A DNA stretch of 64,000 nucleotides from Micromonospora ureilytica. Its GTDB lineage: Bacteria > Actinomycetota > Actinomycetes > Mycobacteriales > Micromonosporaceae. The notes under the pieces are model-generated. The model did no database searches, was not told the origin of the DNA, and saw only the letters and a program-made list of their open reading frames with translations. Positions 9,278 through 21,310 of this stretch are shown here, piece after piece. Location of the stretch: contig NZ_JADOTX010000001.1 of NCBI RefSeq assembly GCF_015751765.1, forward strand, positions 2,418,001 to 2,482,000, in the 5' to 3' direction. The position numbers were made by a program, and so were the translations under genes. The stretch's first letter is position 1; every line of letters begins with the position of its first letter.

Positions 9278-10837
9278 TCAGCGCAGATCCGTCGCCGGTG
9301 TCTGCTCGGCGATCGCGGGCGTCGGCTCGTCAGGCTCGTTCAGTGGGCGCATCGAGACCCGCCAGGCGAGAACGCCGAGCAGGGTCAGGCCGAGCACGCT
9401 CGCCAACAGGGGCGTGATCGAGCCCAGTGGCGGGTGCCAGTCGCCGGCGAACGGGTTGAAGGTGCGGAAGGTCAGGTATCTGGGCAGCCCGTCCTGCCAC
9501 CGCACCATCGTCAGGATCAGCGTGAAGAGTTGGATCGGCATGAGCAGGATGACGCTGAGGCGGACCAGGGTGCGGCTGCGGGCGGCGTCGAGCCCTCGCT
9601 CCTCCCAGACGTACGCGGCGAACAGCATCACCCCGCCGAGCATCGGCAGCATGTAGCGGCCCTGGGTGACGAACCCGGTCTGCTTGACCAGGGCCACCTG
9701 CATCAGGGACGGCACGACGGTGCCGGCGACGACCAGGACGAACAGGCGCCAACGGTCGACCAACCGGCCGAAGACGAACGCCCCGATCAGCAGCGTCACG
9801 GCGACGAACTGCCAGGTCAGGTAGATCGGCGCGGGCATCCGGGTGTCCAGCCATGACGTCACTCCGACCATCTGGTCGAGGTAGCTGCGCCACCGGTCGG
9901 CCTCGGCGAGGGCGGCCTGGCCGTAGGTGTACACGTGGCCGCCGTAGTTGCCGAGGTCGGAGGACTTCATCACGACGCCCCAGCCGACCGCGGTGAGGGC
10001 CGCGACGGCGATGCCGCCAACCCACCACCAGACGGCCTTCTCGCGCACCAGCCGGCCGACGTTGCTCTGCCGCCACGGGAAGGCGAAGGCGACGAACGCC
10101 GCGGCCAGCCAGAGCGGCCCGGTCTGCCGCAGCATCGCGAGGAGCAGGCCGCTGATGCCGGCCAGGACGAGCAGCCCGTGGTGCGGCTTCGGCCGGCGGT
10201 CCAGGAACAGCGGGATGGTCGCCGCGAAGAACGCCACCCCGGCGGCGATCTCCACGCCGTTGGGGTTGACGGCGCTGGCCATCTGGGCGGCCATCGGGGT
10301 GACGGCGACCAGGAGGCCGGCGACCATCAGACGACGCCGGGACCAGTTCACGGCCACGACGAACGCGCTGGCCAGCAGCGCGGCGGCGATGCCGGCGCTG
10401 ATGAACCGGGCGAGCAGCACCCCGGACCAGCCCGGCCAGAGGTCGAGCGGCCAGCCCACCAGGGCGTAGTAGACGGGGTGGTAGCGACCGGCGCCGGTGC
10501 CGGCGCGTACGGGGGTGTCGTCGCTGCCCGGTGGGACCGCGCAGGCGGCGGAGACCGCCGGCTTGAACTGCCAGCACTGTTCCCTGACCAGGCCGGCGGG
10601 CACGTCCTGGAAGGCTCCGGAGCCCTTCTTGGCGGCTGCCGGCGGCGGGGCGATCTCCCCCGCCGCCACACCGGCGGCGCGGATGATGTGTTCCCGCTCG
10701 TCCGGTGTGCCGTCGTAGGGGGCGGCGACCGACCAGGCCCCGATGGTCAGCAGGAAGCCGACGAACGCCAGGATCCAGACCCGGCGGGCGACGGCGACCG
10801 CGCGGTCGCCGTCGCCGGCCGCAGGTTGTTCGGTCAT
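9278..10837 (-). CDS. DUF2142 multispanning membrane protein (GT-C-like)
   Basis: 519 residues with about 11 hydrophobic segments and a large first extracytoplasmic loop that contains PYDGTPDEREHIIRAAGVA. The acidic DE pair after the first membrane segment is the arrangement of GT-C transferases that use lipid-linked sugars, and the protein fits DUF2142. It is the last gene of the - strand sugar operon starting at 14434, 57 bp after a glycosyltransferase. It probably acts on cell-surface glycan at the outer face of the membrane (inference). Two Cys in the first loop could form a disulfide. Confidence 0.75.
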   Translation of the reverse strand: MTEQPAAGDGDRAVAVARRVWILAFVGFLLTIGAWSVAAPYDGTPDEREHIIRAAGVAAGEIAPPPAAAKKGSGAFQDVPAGLVREQCWQFKPAVSAACAVPPGSDDTPVRAGTGAGRYHPVYYALVGWPLDLWPGWSGVLLARFISAGIAAALLASAFVVAVNWSRRRLMVAGLLVAVTPMAAQMASAVNPNGVEIAAGVAFFAATIPLFLDRRPKPHHGLLVLAGISGLLLAMLRQTGPLWLAAAFVAFAFPWRQSNVGRLVREKAVWWWVGGIAVAALTAVGWGVVMKSSDLGNYGGHVYTYGQAALAEADRWRSYLDQMVGVTSWLDTRMPAPIYLTWQFVAVTLLIGAFVFGRLVDRWRLFVLVVAGTVVPSLMQVALVKQTGFVTQGRYMLPMLGGVMLFAAYVWEERGLDAARSRTLVRLSVILLMPIQLFTLILTMVRWQDGLPRYLTFRTFNPFAGDWHPPLGSITPLLASVLGLTLLGVLAWRVSMRPLNEPDEPTPAIAEQTPATDLR

Positions 10838-10894
10838 CGCGGTTCTCTGCGCTGCCTTTCAGGGGGCGTGGATCGGATCAGGGCCCGGTACCGG

Positions 10895-11827
10895 TCAGTC
10901 CGGCGTCGACTGGATGTCCAGGGTGAGCGCGGAGATCAGCATGTGGATGCCGGTCAGCAGCGGCCCGACGCAGAGCAGGACGCTGCCGGTGGTGGCGACC
11001 GGTGGGCCGAGCGTCTCGGCCAGCACCCAGATCCCCCAGCCGCCGCCGAACAGGATGAGGAACAGGCCGGTGAAGAAGAGCAGCGCGACGGCGGAGAAGG
11101 AGGCGAGCACGTGCTTGAGCAGCATCCGCCGCCAGAAGCCGCGGAACAGGAGGCTGGCGATGCGGGGGGCCACCCGGTGGATGCGCATCGTCGACACCTC
11201 CTCGCCGTAGCTGGCGGGGATCGGCACGTCCTTGGCTCGGGCGTTGGCGATGTTGAGCCAGATCAGGAGGTCGTTCTCGAATTCGTAGCCGCGGGCCACG
11301 GCGGCGACGTTCAGCCGCAGCAGGGCCGAGCGGGACACCGCGGTGTAGCCGTTCTGCGGGTCGAAGAGGTTCCAGTAGCCGCTGGCGACCTTGGTCGCGA
11401 ACGACAGGGCGACGCTCCCCAGCATCCGTACGGCCGGCATGTCGGCGAACGACGTGCGGGAGAAGAAGCGGTTCGCCTTGGTGAACTCGTAGCCGTCGTC
11501 GCAGATCGGGTCGAGCAGCGCCGGCAGGTAGGCCGGGTCCATCTGGGCGTCACCGGCCATCACGACGTTGATGTCGGCGCCCAGGGCGAGGGCCCGCTCG
11601 TGCCCGTCCATGATCGAACCACCGACACCGGTGTTCTTCACGTGGTCGATGACGACGACCCGCGGGTCGCCCACCGCGCGGGCACGCTCGGAGGTGTCGT
11701 CGGTGGAGCAGTCGTTGATCACCACGATGAAGTCCACGAAGTCGGGCATCGTGGTGATCGTCTTGCCGATCAGCCGGCTCTCGTTGTAGGCCGGGACGAC
11801 GGCGGCGACCTTCTGACCCTTGTACAT
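10895..11827 (-). CDS. Family-2 glycosyltransferase with C-terminal membrane helices
   Basis: 310 residues. GT-A core: VAAVVPAYNESRLIG, VVINDCSTDDTSE, VVMAGDAQMDPAYLP (DxD-like) and FDPQNGYTAVSR. Two hydrophobic helices near the C-terminus (about residues 232-255 and 275-300) suggest membrane attachment, like polyprenyl-phosphate sugar transferases. ATG 11827 is 2 bp from the stop of the upstream dehydrogenase gene, so it is coupled to the amino-sugar cassette. A longer frame upstream overlaps that gene and is rejected. Confidence 0.88.
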   Translation of the reverse strand: MYKGQKVAAVVPAYNESRLIGKTITTMPDFVDFIVVINDCSTDDTSERARAVGDPRVVVIDHVKNTGVGGSIMDGHERALALGADINVVMAGDAQMDPAYLPALLDPICDDGYEFTKANRFFSRTSFADMPAVRMLGSVALSFATKVASGYWNLFDPQNGYTAVSRSALLRLNVAAVARGYEFENDLLIWLNIANARAKDVPIPASYGEEVSTMRIHRVAPRIASLLFRGFWRRMLLKHVLASFSAVALLFFTGLFLILFGGGWGIWVLAETLGPPVATTGSVLLCVGPLLTGIHMLISALTLDIQSTPD

Positions 11828-11829
11828 GC

Positions 11830-12777
11830 TCAGCCGACCAGGGCGGTGTCGCGGATCTGGAGGCACACCTCGAGCGCGGCCAGACCGTCTTCGCCGCTGA
11901 CAACGGGTCGGCGACGGTTGACGACGCAGTCGGCGAAGTGCCGCAGCTCGTGCATGAGCGGCTCACCGTGCTGGGAGAGGAAGGGGATCTCGACCCGCCC
12001 GCTCTGCCGGTAGCGCACGCCGCCTTCGGAGAGGAACTCGGAGTGCTCGATCCGGTGCACCTCGACCTGCTGGCGCAGCAGGTCGGCGATGACGCAGTCA
12101 TTGCGCTGGGTGAGGGTGACGCGGCGGATCTTGTTCTGGCTGACTCGGCTCGCCGTGATGTTGGCGATCATGCCGTTCTCGAACATGAGCAGGGCGAAGG
12201 CCAGGTCCTGCTCGGCGGAGCGGACGATCCGGGTCGCCGCGCGGTGCGCGACGATCTCCGAGCCGGCCACCGTCCGTGCCAGGTCGACGTCGTGGATCAT
12301 GAGGTCCAGCAGGACGTCGGCGAGGGCGCGGTTGGAGAACGGGCCGACCCGGGTGATCTCCAACGACAGCGGGTCGTCCACCAGTTGGAGGAGCTCGGTG
12401 ACCGCCGGGTTGAAGCGCTCGACGTGGCCGACCATCAGCACCCGATTGTGCTTTTCCGCGAGGTCGATGAGGTGCTGCGCGTCGGCGACGGAGGTCGCGA
12501 TGGGCTTCTCGACGAGCAGGTCGCGGCCGCTGCGCAGGATGCGCGCGCCCAGCTCGCCGTGCGTCTCGCTCGGGGTCGCCAGGATGGCCGCGTCCACGCC
12601 GACCAGCGCCTCGTCGAGGTCGGTCGTGTACTCCGCGCCGATGGCCTTGGCCAGGGTGGCGGCCCGCTGGGGGTCGGGGTCGCAGACGGTGGTGACGGTG
12701 ACGTCCGGCGTGGCGCGGGCCACGCGACCGTGGTTCGCGCCCATGATGCCCGCGCCGATGATCGCCAAATTAGGCAT
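11830..12777 (-). CDS. Gfo/Idh/MocA-family sugar dehydrogenase (WbpB/WlbA-like)
   Basis: 315 residues. The N-terminal Rossmann domain has LAIIGAGIMGANHGRV, and VEKPIA carries the family's catalytic Lys. The substrate half has HVERFNPAV and MIHDVDLAR, where the His and Asp typical of the family can be seen. Together with the next two genes upstream (aminotransferase, acetyltransferase) it matches the cassette that oxidises C3 of a UDP-sugar, aminates it and acetylates the amine. Starts at ATG 12777, 8 bp inside the aminotransferase gene. Confidence 0.85.
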   Translation of the reverse strand: MPNLAIIGAGIMGANHGRVARATPDVTVTTVCDPDPQRAATLAKAIGAEYTTDLDEALVGVDAAILATPSETHGELGARILRSGRDLLVEKPIATSVADAQHLIDLAEKHNRVLMVGHVERFNPAVTELLQLVDDPLSLEITRVGPFSNRALADVLLDLMIHDVDLARTVAGSEIVAHRAATRIVRSAEQDLAFALLMFENGMIANITASRVSQNKIRRVTLTQRNDCVIADLLRQQVEVHRIEHSEFLSEGGVRYRQSGRVEIPFLSQHGEPLMHELRHFADCVVNRRRPVVSGEDGLAALEVCLQIRDTALVG

Positions 12778-13870
12778 TGAACGCACCTCGTACGGCCTCG
12801 ATCACCTGGTCGACGTCGTCGTCGGCCAGGTGCTGGTGAACAGGAAGGGAGAGCGCCTCTTCGGCTGCGCGAAGGGCACGAGGGGTCTCGTCGGTGCCGA
12901 TCTGGGGGTGACCCACGTAGCAGTCGTAGTGGTGCATGAGGCGGGGGTAGTACAGACCGTAGCCGATCTCCCGCTCGTCGAGCCGCTTGCCGAGGTCGTC
13001 GCGGCTCAGTGGCGCGTCGGCGCCGATACGCACCGTGTACTGGTGCCAGACGTGGCTACGCCCGGCCGGCACCGACGGGGTGGTCAGCCCGGGCAGGTCG
13101 GCGAGGCCGGCGGTCAGCCTCGCGGCGTTCGAGGCCCGCCGGGCCGTGGTCTCGGCCAGCCGGCCGACCTGCGGCACGGCGATGGCCGCCTGCAGGTCGG
13201 TCAGTCGCCAGTTGTGGCCCGGCGCCTCGTACTGGTAGCGCACCCGCATGCCCTGGTTGCGCAGCAGCCGGAGCCGGTCGGCGATGGCGTCGTCGGAGGT
13301 GGTGATCAGGCCGCCTTCGCCGCACTGCAGGTTCTTCGTGGCGTACATGGAGAAGCAGCCGACGCCGAACGAGCCGACCGCCCGGTCACCGACGCGGGCG
13401 CCGTGCGCCTGGGCGGCGTCCTCGACGATCGCGAGCCCGGCGGCGTCGGCGATCGCGGTGAGGGCCGTCATGTCGGCGGGCAGGCCGTAGAGGTGCACCG
13501 GGAGGATCGCCTTGGTCCGTGCGTTGACCAGCGCCTGGACCGAGTCCGGGTCGATGGTGAAATCGTCACGGATGTCGGCGAAGCGGACCGTCGCTCCGGA
13601 CTCGAGAATCGCGTTCAGGGTCGCCGCGAAGCTGAAGGGAGTGGTGATCACCTCGTCGCCGGGCTGCAGACCGAGCGCTTCGAGCGCGGCCACCAGGGCC
13701 ACTGTGCCGTTGCTGACGGCCACGGCGTGGGGGACGCCGCACAGTTCAGCGAAGGACCGCTCCAATTCGGCGACCATCGGCCCCTGAGCCAGCCTGCCGG
13801 ACCGCAGGACCGAGAGGACCGCGGCCTCTTCCTCGGGGCCGATGACCACCGAAGTGATGGGAATAGACAT
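12770..13870 (-). CDS. DegT/DnrJ/EryC1/StrS-family sugar aminotransferase (WbpE-like)
   Basis: 366 residues, normal length for PLP-dependent sugar aminotransferases. The PLP-binding Lys is in SMYATKNLQCGEGG; VEDAAQAHGA contains the Asp that contacts the pyridine nitrogen. The N-terminal VVIGPEEEAAVLSVLRSGRL and PFSFAATLNAILESGA are typical of the family. It most likely transfers an amino group to a 3-keto UDP-sugar made by the neighbouring dehydrogenase (inference from context). ATG 13870 has CAGGAG about 8 bp upstream. Confidence 0.88.
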   Translation of the reverse strand: MSIPITSVVIGPEEEAAVLSVLRSGRLAQGPMVAELERSFAELCGVPHAVAVSNGTVALVAALEALGLQPGDEVITTPFSFAATLNAILESGATVRFADIRDDFTIDPDSVQALVNARTKAILPVHLYGLPADMTALTAIADAAGLAIVEDAAQAHGARVGDRAVGSFGVGCFSMYATKNLQCGEGGLITTSDDAIADRLRLLRNQGMRVRYQYEAPGHNWRLTDLQAAIAVPQVGRLAETTARRASNAARLTAGLADLPGLTTPSVPAGRSHVWHQYTVRIGADAPLSRDDLGKRLDEREIGYGLYYPRLMHHYDCYVGHPQIGTDETPRALRAAEEALSLPVHQHLADDDVDQVIEAVRGAFNA

Positions 13871-13891
13871 GGGGGTTATCTCCTGAGAGGT

Positions 13892-14434
<543 letters not shown>

Positions 14435-14533
14435 TGAACACCTTCGGGGGGTCTCGGGGCGATCGCGGGACGGGGAGACGATAGCGTGCTCCACCGTGAC
14501 GACACATGGCGGGTCCGCAGCCAAGGTTCAGCG

Positions 14534-14947
14534 ATGAAGGCGGCGGCCTCGGCGACGCTCGCCGGCCTGACACGCCGCAGCGAGGTGCGGTTTCTGATCG
14601 TCGGTGGTCTCAGCGCGATCACCGACACCAGCGCGCTCTACCTGTTCCACGGTGTGCTGGGGGTGTGGCTGCCGTTCGCCACGGTGCTCGCCTTCGCCGT
14701 GGCGTTCGTGGTCAACTTCGGGCTCAACCGCGCATGGTCGTTCGGCTCGACCGGCGACGTCGGCGGTCAGGCCTGGCGGTATCTACTGCTGGTGATCGTC
14801 AACCTGGCTCTCACTGTCGCCCTCGTGCAGGGGTTGACCTGGGCCGGCCTTCCGTACCTGGTCGCGAAGGTGCTCACCACCGGGGGCCTGGCGGTGCTGA
14901 ATCTCTTCGTCTCCCGCAGGTGGATCTTCACCGACGGTCGGGGCTGA
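14534..14947 (+). CDS. GtrA-family membrane protein
   Basis: 137 residues with four hydrophobic segments and the family patterns RFLIVGGLSAITDTSALYLF, FVVNFGLNRAWSF and LFVSRRWIF at the end. GtrA proteins are thought to help move or present lipid-linked sugars for glycosylation of cell-surface polymers. ATG 14534 has AAGG 7 bp upstream; GTG codons upstream in frame (14486) are possible starts. Divergent from the amino-sugar operon across about 100 bp, so the two may share a promoter region. Confidence 0.88.
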   Translation: MKAAASATLAGLTRRSEVRFLIVGGLSAITDTSALYLFHGVLGVWLPFATVLAFAVAFVVNFGLNRAWSFGSTGDVGGQAWRYLLLVIVNLALTVALVQGLTWAGLPYLVAKVLTTGGLAVLNLFVSRRWIFTDGRG

Positions 14948-14984
14948 CCCCCCAGCACAGCCCGCCGGACGCCGACGGAACGAC

Positions 14985-15020
14985 AACCGGGGCGGCGCGT
15001 CGAAACGCGTCGCCCCGGTT
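14985..15020. terminator. Bidirectional hairpin between gtrA-like gene and arc
   Basis: A 16-bp stem with one G.U pair closes a 4-base CGAA loop at about 15001-15004, with AACCGGGGCG on the left and its complement on the right. It lies between convergent genes ending at 14947 and 15032. Confidence 0.8.
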
Positions 15021-15031
15021 GAACGCTGGTA

Positions 15032-16816
15032 CTACAGGTACTGGCCGGTGTTGCTGGCGGTCTCGATGGACCGGCCGGCCTCGGCGCCCTTGCCGCCGGA
15101 GACGAGCGTGCGGATGTAAACGATCCGCTCGCCCTTCTTGCCGGAGATGCGCGCCCAGTCGTCGGGGTTTGTCGTGTTGGGGAGGTCTTCGTTCTCGCGG
15201 AACTCGTCGACGCAGGCGTCGAGCAGGTGCTGCAGGCGCAGCCCCTTGCGACCCGAGGTGAGGAACTCCTTGATGGCCATCTTCTTGCTCCGGTCGACGA
15301 TGTTCTGGATCATCGCGCCGGAGTTGAAGTCCTTGAAGTAGAGGACTTCCTTGTCACCGTTGGCGTAGGTGACCTCGAGGAACCGGTTCTCCTCGGTTTC
15401 GGAGTACATCCGCAGCACCACGGCGTCGATCATCGCCGCGACGGTGGCCTGGGCGTCGCTGCCGTGCTCGGCCAGGTCGTCCGGGTGCAGGGGCAGCCCG
15501 GAGAGGATGTACTTGGAGAAGATGTCCTTGGCCGCTTCGGCGTCCGGTCGCTCGATCTTGATTTTCACGTCGAGGCGACCGGGGCGCAGGATCGCCGGGT
15601 CGATCATGTCTTCCCGGTTGGAGGCGCCGATGACGATGACGTTCTCCAGCCCCTCCACGCCGTCGATCTCGCTGAGCAGCTGCGGGACGATGGTGTTCTC
15701 CACGTCGGAGGAGACACCGGAGCCGCGGGTCCGGAAGATCGAGTCCATCTCGTCGAAGAACACGATCACCGGCGTGCCCTCGCCGGCCTTCTCCCGGGCG
15801 CGCTGGAAGATCAGCCGGATGTGCCGCTCGGTCTCACCGACGTACTTGTTGAGCAGCTCGGGGCCCTTGATGTTGAGGAAGAAGCTGGTGTGCTTCTCCT
15901 TGCCCTGGCGCTCGGCGATCTTCTTGGCCAGCGAGTTGGCCACCGCCTTGGCGATGAGCGTCTTGCCACAGCCAGGCGGGCCGTAGAGCAGGATGCCCTT
16001 GGGTGGGCGGAGCTGGTGCTCACGGAACAGGTCCGCGTGCAGGAACGGCAGCTCCACCGCGTCGCGGATCTGCTCGATCTGCGACTGGAGGCCACCGATG
16101 TCGCCGTAGTCGACGTCGGGCACCTCCTCCAGGACCAGCTCCTCGACCTCGCTCTTCGGGATCCGCTCGTACGCGTACGCCGAGCGGGGCTCGATCATGA
16201 GCGAGTCGCCGGCCCGGATCGCCGAGCCGATGAGCGTCTCGGCGAGGTGCACGATGCGCTCCTCGTCGGAGTGGGAGACCACCAGCGCCCGGTCGCCCGG
16301 CCCGCCGTCCGGCCCCTCCAGGATCTCCTTGAGCATCACCACTTCGCCGACCCGCTCGTAGCCGAACGCGTCCACGATGTTGAGCGCGTCGTTGAGCAGG
16401 ACCTCCTGGCCGCGCCGCAGGTCACCCACGTCGAGCGAGGGCGAGACCGCGACCCGTAGTTTGCGGCCGCCGGTGAAGACGTCCACCGTGCCGTCCTCGT
16501 GCTTGGCCAGGAAGACGCCGTACCCACTCGGCGGTTGCGCGAGCCGGTCGATCTCCTCCTTGAGCGTCACGATCTGCGTGCGAGCCTCCTTGAGGGTGCT
16601 CACCAGCCGGTCGTTGTTCTCGGTCAGCCGCGACAACTGTGCCTGGGTGGCCGCCAGCCGCTCTTCGAGCTGCCGGACGTGTCGGGGGCTTTCGGTCAAC
16701 TTGCGCCGCACCAGGGCGAGTTCCTCTTGCAGGAACGCGACCTGCGTGGAGAGATCGTGGGCTTCCTTCTCCCACCGTGCGGCGCGCGAGTCCGCGTCGT
16801 CGCTACGTGCTGCCAC
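15032..16816 (-). CDS. arc: Proteasome-associated AAA ATPase ARC/Mpa
   Basis: 594 residues. Order: coiled coil (about 15-93) that captures Pup, interdomain OB folds (about 95-240), AAA module with Walker A GPPGCGKT (279-286) and Walker [11 protein letters not shown] (DE at 355-356), then a C-terminal tail ending in GQYL. That tail is the HbYX-like motif that docks on the 20S core. The ATPase unfolds pupylated proteins and feeds them to PrcAB. GTG 16816 has a GGGAGGTGG ribosome site; the frame extends upstream without a start of comparable quality. In many actinobacteria it neighbours dop directly; here 5.9 kb of sugar genes lie between. Confidence 0.97.
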   Translation of the reverse strand: MAARSDDADSRAARWEKEAHDLSTQVAFLQEELALVRRKLTESPRHVRQLEERLAATQAQLSRLTENNDRLVSTLKEARTQIVTLKEEIDRLAQPPSGYGVFLAKHEDGTVDVFTGGRKLRVAVSPSLDVGDLRRGQEVLLNDALNIVDAFGYERVGEVVMLKEILEGPDGGPGDRALVVSHSDEERIVHLAETLIGSAIRAGDSLMIEPRSAYAYERIPKSEVEELVLEEVPDVDYGDIGGLQSQIEQIRDAVELPFLHADLFREHQLRPPKGILLYGPPGCGKTLIAKAVANSLAKKIAERQGKEKHTSFFLNIKGPELLNKYVGETERHIRLIFQRAREKAGEGTPVIVFFDEMDSIFRTRGSGVSSDVENTIVPQLLSEIDGVEGLENVIVIGASNREDMIDPAILRPGRLDVKIKIERPDAEAAKDIFSKYILSGLPLHPDDLAEHGSDAQATVAAMIDAVVLRMYSETEENRFLEVTYANGDKEVLYFKDFNSGAMIQNIVDRSKKMAIKEFLTSGRKGLRLQHLLDACVDEFRENEDLPNTTNPDDWARISGKKGERIVYIRTLVSGGKGAEAGRSIETASNTGQYL

Positions 16817-16979
16817 GTCCCACCTCCCCGGGGGGCTTGAACGTTCTGCCCTAACACTAGCCGCTATGAGGCCGATTCGGTCCCACGCAACACCCTCGTC
16901 ACCGAACCTTGATCGCCAAGGGTGGCCTGACGGGCCGTTACCGGCGTTCGGGTACCGTCGGAGCGTGGCACGGGAGAAC

Positions 16980-17288
16980 ATGGGGGGTGCACAGGTGGCC
17001 GAGGTCGCGACCGACGAGTTGCAGGTCTGGGTCGACCAGGATCTCTGCACGGGCGACGGGCTCTGCGTTCAGTACGCGCCGGAGGTGTTCGAGTTCGACA
17101 TCGACGGCCTGGCCTACGTCAAGGGCGTCGACGGTGAGCTGCGAATGGCGCCGGGCAGCCGGGTCGACGTCCCCGCGCACCTGCGACTCGAGGTGATCGA
17201 CTCCGCGAAGGAGTGCCCGGGCGACTGCATCCACGTGGTGCGCGGCGACGGCGTCGAGGTCGCCGGCCCGGACGCCGAGGAAGACTGA
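16980..17288 (+). CDS. Ferredoxin with CxxDxxC cluster motif
   Basis: 102 residues with one cluster site: CTGDGLC near the N-terminus (C-x2-D-x2-C) and ECPGDC near the C-terminus. The Asp replaces the second Cys, the arrangement known from Pyrococcus furiosus ferredoxin, which can hold a 3Fe-4S or an Asp-ligated 4Fe-4S cluster. It is a soluble electron carrier; its partner is not evident. It is divergent from arc across about 160 bp. Start uncertain: GTG 16965, ATG 16980 and GTG 16995 are all in frame before the conserved region. A hairpin follows the stop. Confidence 0.88.
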   Translation: MGGAQVAEVATDELQVWVDQDLCTGDGLCVQYAPEVFEFDIDGLAYVKGVDGELRMAPGSRVDVPAHLRLEVIDSAKECPGDCIHVVRGDGVEVAGPDAEED

Positions 17289-17292
17289 CCCA

Positions 17293-17318
17293 CCGGCCGG
17301 GCCGCGCGGCCCGGCCGG
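17293..17318. terminator. Perfect GC palindrome between ferredoxin and hypothetical gene
   Basis: A 26-bp perfect palindrome starting CCGGCCGGGCCGC lies 4 bp after the ferredoxin stop and before the convergent stop at 17338. It probably ends transcription in both directions. Confidence 0.75.
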
Positions 17319-17337
17319 CCCCAGAACGGGGTACGCC

Positions 17338-17910
17338 TCAGAGCATCGGACGGCCGACCACCGAGGCGACCAACCGCGCGAACTCCTCCAACCGGGCGAT
17401 CTGCCCGGCCCCGCCGTCGTCGAGGGTCTTGCCGAAGCGCAGCGCGTCGTGCCGGGGCGTGCCGACCATCTCCTCGCTCGGCGGCGCCTCGTCCAACGAG
17501 GTGAGCAACAGGTAGACGTCGATGCTGTCGACCCGGATCTCGCCGCTCTCCGAACGGTTGAGCCGCCGCCGGCAGCCCACCTCGGTGACTGTGGAGATCG
17601 GCACCACCCGCAGCGACGATGTCATCGAGCCCGGCGGGCCCTCCTCCGGCGGCACGTCCTCGCCGTGCCAGAGGATGAGCCGGCTGCCGTCGCACACGAC
17701 GACCTCCTGCCACACCCCGTTGACCTCGTTGACGAAGCGTTCCAGGGTGAAGCCGAGCACCGACGCGCCGCGCAGCACGCCGCCGAGCGCCTCCAGGGCG
17801 ACGTCCGGGTCGCGCAGGTAGGCCCGCGCCGCCGACTCCAGGTCCTGGTAGGGCGACCAGTCGGGAAAGACCGCGGGGAGGTCTCCACCGCCGTAGCCCG
17901 GTCGGCTCAT
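17338..17910 (-). CDS. Conserved hypothetical protein next to trmI
   Basis: 190 residues, soluble, no signal peptide. I do not recognise a catalytic family. It begins MSRPGYGGGDLPAVFPDWSP, has an acidic/hydrophobic alternation suggesting an alpha/beta fold, and contains ILWHGEDVPPEEG. It lies downstream of trmI on the same strand (46 bp gap), so it may be in that operon. The regular codon use and operon position support a real gene; the function is unknown. Confidence 0.75.
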   Translation of the reverse strand: MSRPGYGGGDLPAVFPDWSPYQDLESAARAYLRDPDVALEALGGVLRGASVLGFTLERFVNEVNGVWQEVVVCDGSRLILWHGEDVPPEEGPPGSMTSSLRVVPISTVTEVGCRRRLNRSESGEIRVDSIDVYLLLTSLDEAPPSEEMVGTPRHDALRFGKTLDDGGAGQIARLEEFARLVASVVGRPML

Positions 17911-17956
17911 GCCAGCGTCTCCCCCTGCTCGGCGGTGCCGACACCCAGCTCGATGG

Positions 17957-20119
<2,163 letters not shown>

Positions 20120-20186
20120 CTACGGACCATCCCTGTGCGGGGCGGGCGGCGGTCGGTGTCACACCGGTGCCCTAACCTTTGCCGAC

Positions 20187-21101
20187 ATGACGGCGGAATC
20201 GGTCACCACCTCCCAACCCTCCCCCGCGGCGCAGGCGCCGCCGACGGTGCGGGCCTCGCTGTCCCCGTCGCGGGCGGCGGATTTCAAGACCTGCCCGCTG
20301 CTCTACCGGTTCCGCAGCATCGACCGGCTGCCCGAGCGCACCACCATCGAGCAGGCCCGGGGCACGTTGGTGCACGCGGTGCTGGAGCGCCTGTTCGACC
20401 TGCCCGCCACCGGCCGCACCCCGGAGGCGGCCGGTGACCTGGTGGCACCCCAGTGGGACCGGCTGGTCGCCGAGCAGCCGGAGCTGGCCGCGATCTTCGA
20501 CGGCGCGGAGCCGGCCGGCCCGGTGGAGTTCCTCCGCTCCGCCGCCGGGCTGTTGCAGGGTTACTTCGCGGTGGAGGACCCGACCCGGCTGGAGCCGGCC
20601 GAGCGCGAGAGCCTGATCTCCGCGGTCGTCGACGAGGAGTTGCTGATCCGGGGCTACCTCGACCGGCTCGACGTCGCTCCGGACGGCGCGCTGCGGGTGG
20701 TCGACTACAAGACCGGCGGCGCTCCGCGGGAGGCGTTCGAGGCGCGGGCGCTGTTCCAGCTGAAGTTCTACGCCCTGGTGCTGTGGCGCACCCGGGGGGT
20801 GGTGCCCCGGGTGCTGCGGCTGCTCTACCTGCGCGACGCCGAGGTGTTGGATTACACCCCGGACGCCGACGAGCTGGTCCGCTTCGAGCGCACCGTGGTG
20901 GCGCTGTGGCGGGCGATCGAGCAGGCCACCGCCCGGCAGGATTTCCGGCCCCGGCCGAGCCGGCTCTGCGACTGGTGCAGCCACCAGGCGCTGTGTCCCA
21001 GCTTCGGCGGCACCCCGCCGCCGTTCCCGGTCGCTGCGGCGAGCGCCGACCCGCTGCGTGACTCCCGGTCCACCCCGGTGGTGCCGGGCGCCGACGAGTG
21101 A
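20187..21101 (+). CDS. RecB-family PD-(D/E)XK nuclease with Fe-S cysteines
   Basis: 304 residues. The nuclease motifs are GTLVHAVLERLF (His of motif I) and LRVVDYKTGG (D-x-K). A Cys near the start (KTCPLLYRF) plus CDWCSHQALC near the end form the four-Cys iron-sulfur arrangement of AddB/Cas4-like nucleases. It is a stand-alone nuclease lacking helicase domains, expected to act in DNA end processing or repair; the family is common in actinobacteria. ATG 20187 is chosen at the start of the conserved region. Divergent from the M50 gene across 77 bp. Confidence 0.9.
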   Translation: MTAESVTTSQPSPAAQAPPTVRASLSPSRAADFKTCPLLYRFRSIDRLPERTTIEQARGTLVHAVLERLFDLPATGRTPEAAGDLVAPQWDRLVAEQPELAAIFDGAEPAGPVEFLRSAAGLLQGYFAVEDPTRLEPAERESLISAVVDEELLIRGYLDRLDVAPDGALRVVDYKTGGAPREAFEARALFQLKFYALVLWRTRGVVPRVLRLLYLRDAEVLDYTPDADELVRFERTVVALWRAIEQATARQDFRPRPSRLCDWCSHQALCPSFGGTPPPFPVAAASADPLRDSRSTPVVPGADE

Positions 21102-21310
21102 CGGTCCGCTGACCGACGCGCACGCCCGGCGCGGCGATTCGGGCCGCCGGGGTCGCCCGCCGCGGGCCGACGCCGGAGACCCGACCGCAACGGTGCCGCC
21201 GCGGTCGGGACAGGGCGACCGGCCGGCCTCTACGGTGATCCGCGACGCACCTGCTCCGGTACGCGAGGATGACCGGTGCGCGCCACGACGTCGGCGGGAC
21301 GGAGGACGAG

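Noticed and set aside
20187..21101. Cas4-type nuclease
   Set aside because: The Fe-S Cys pattern and DYKTG are shared, but there is no CRISPR array or other Cas gene; the RecB-family stand-alone type is the simpler reading.
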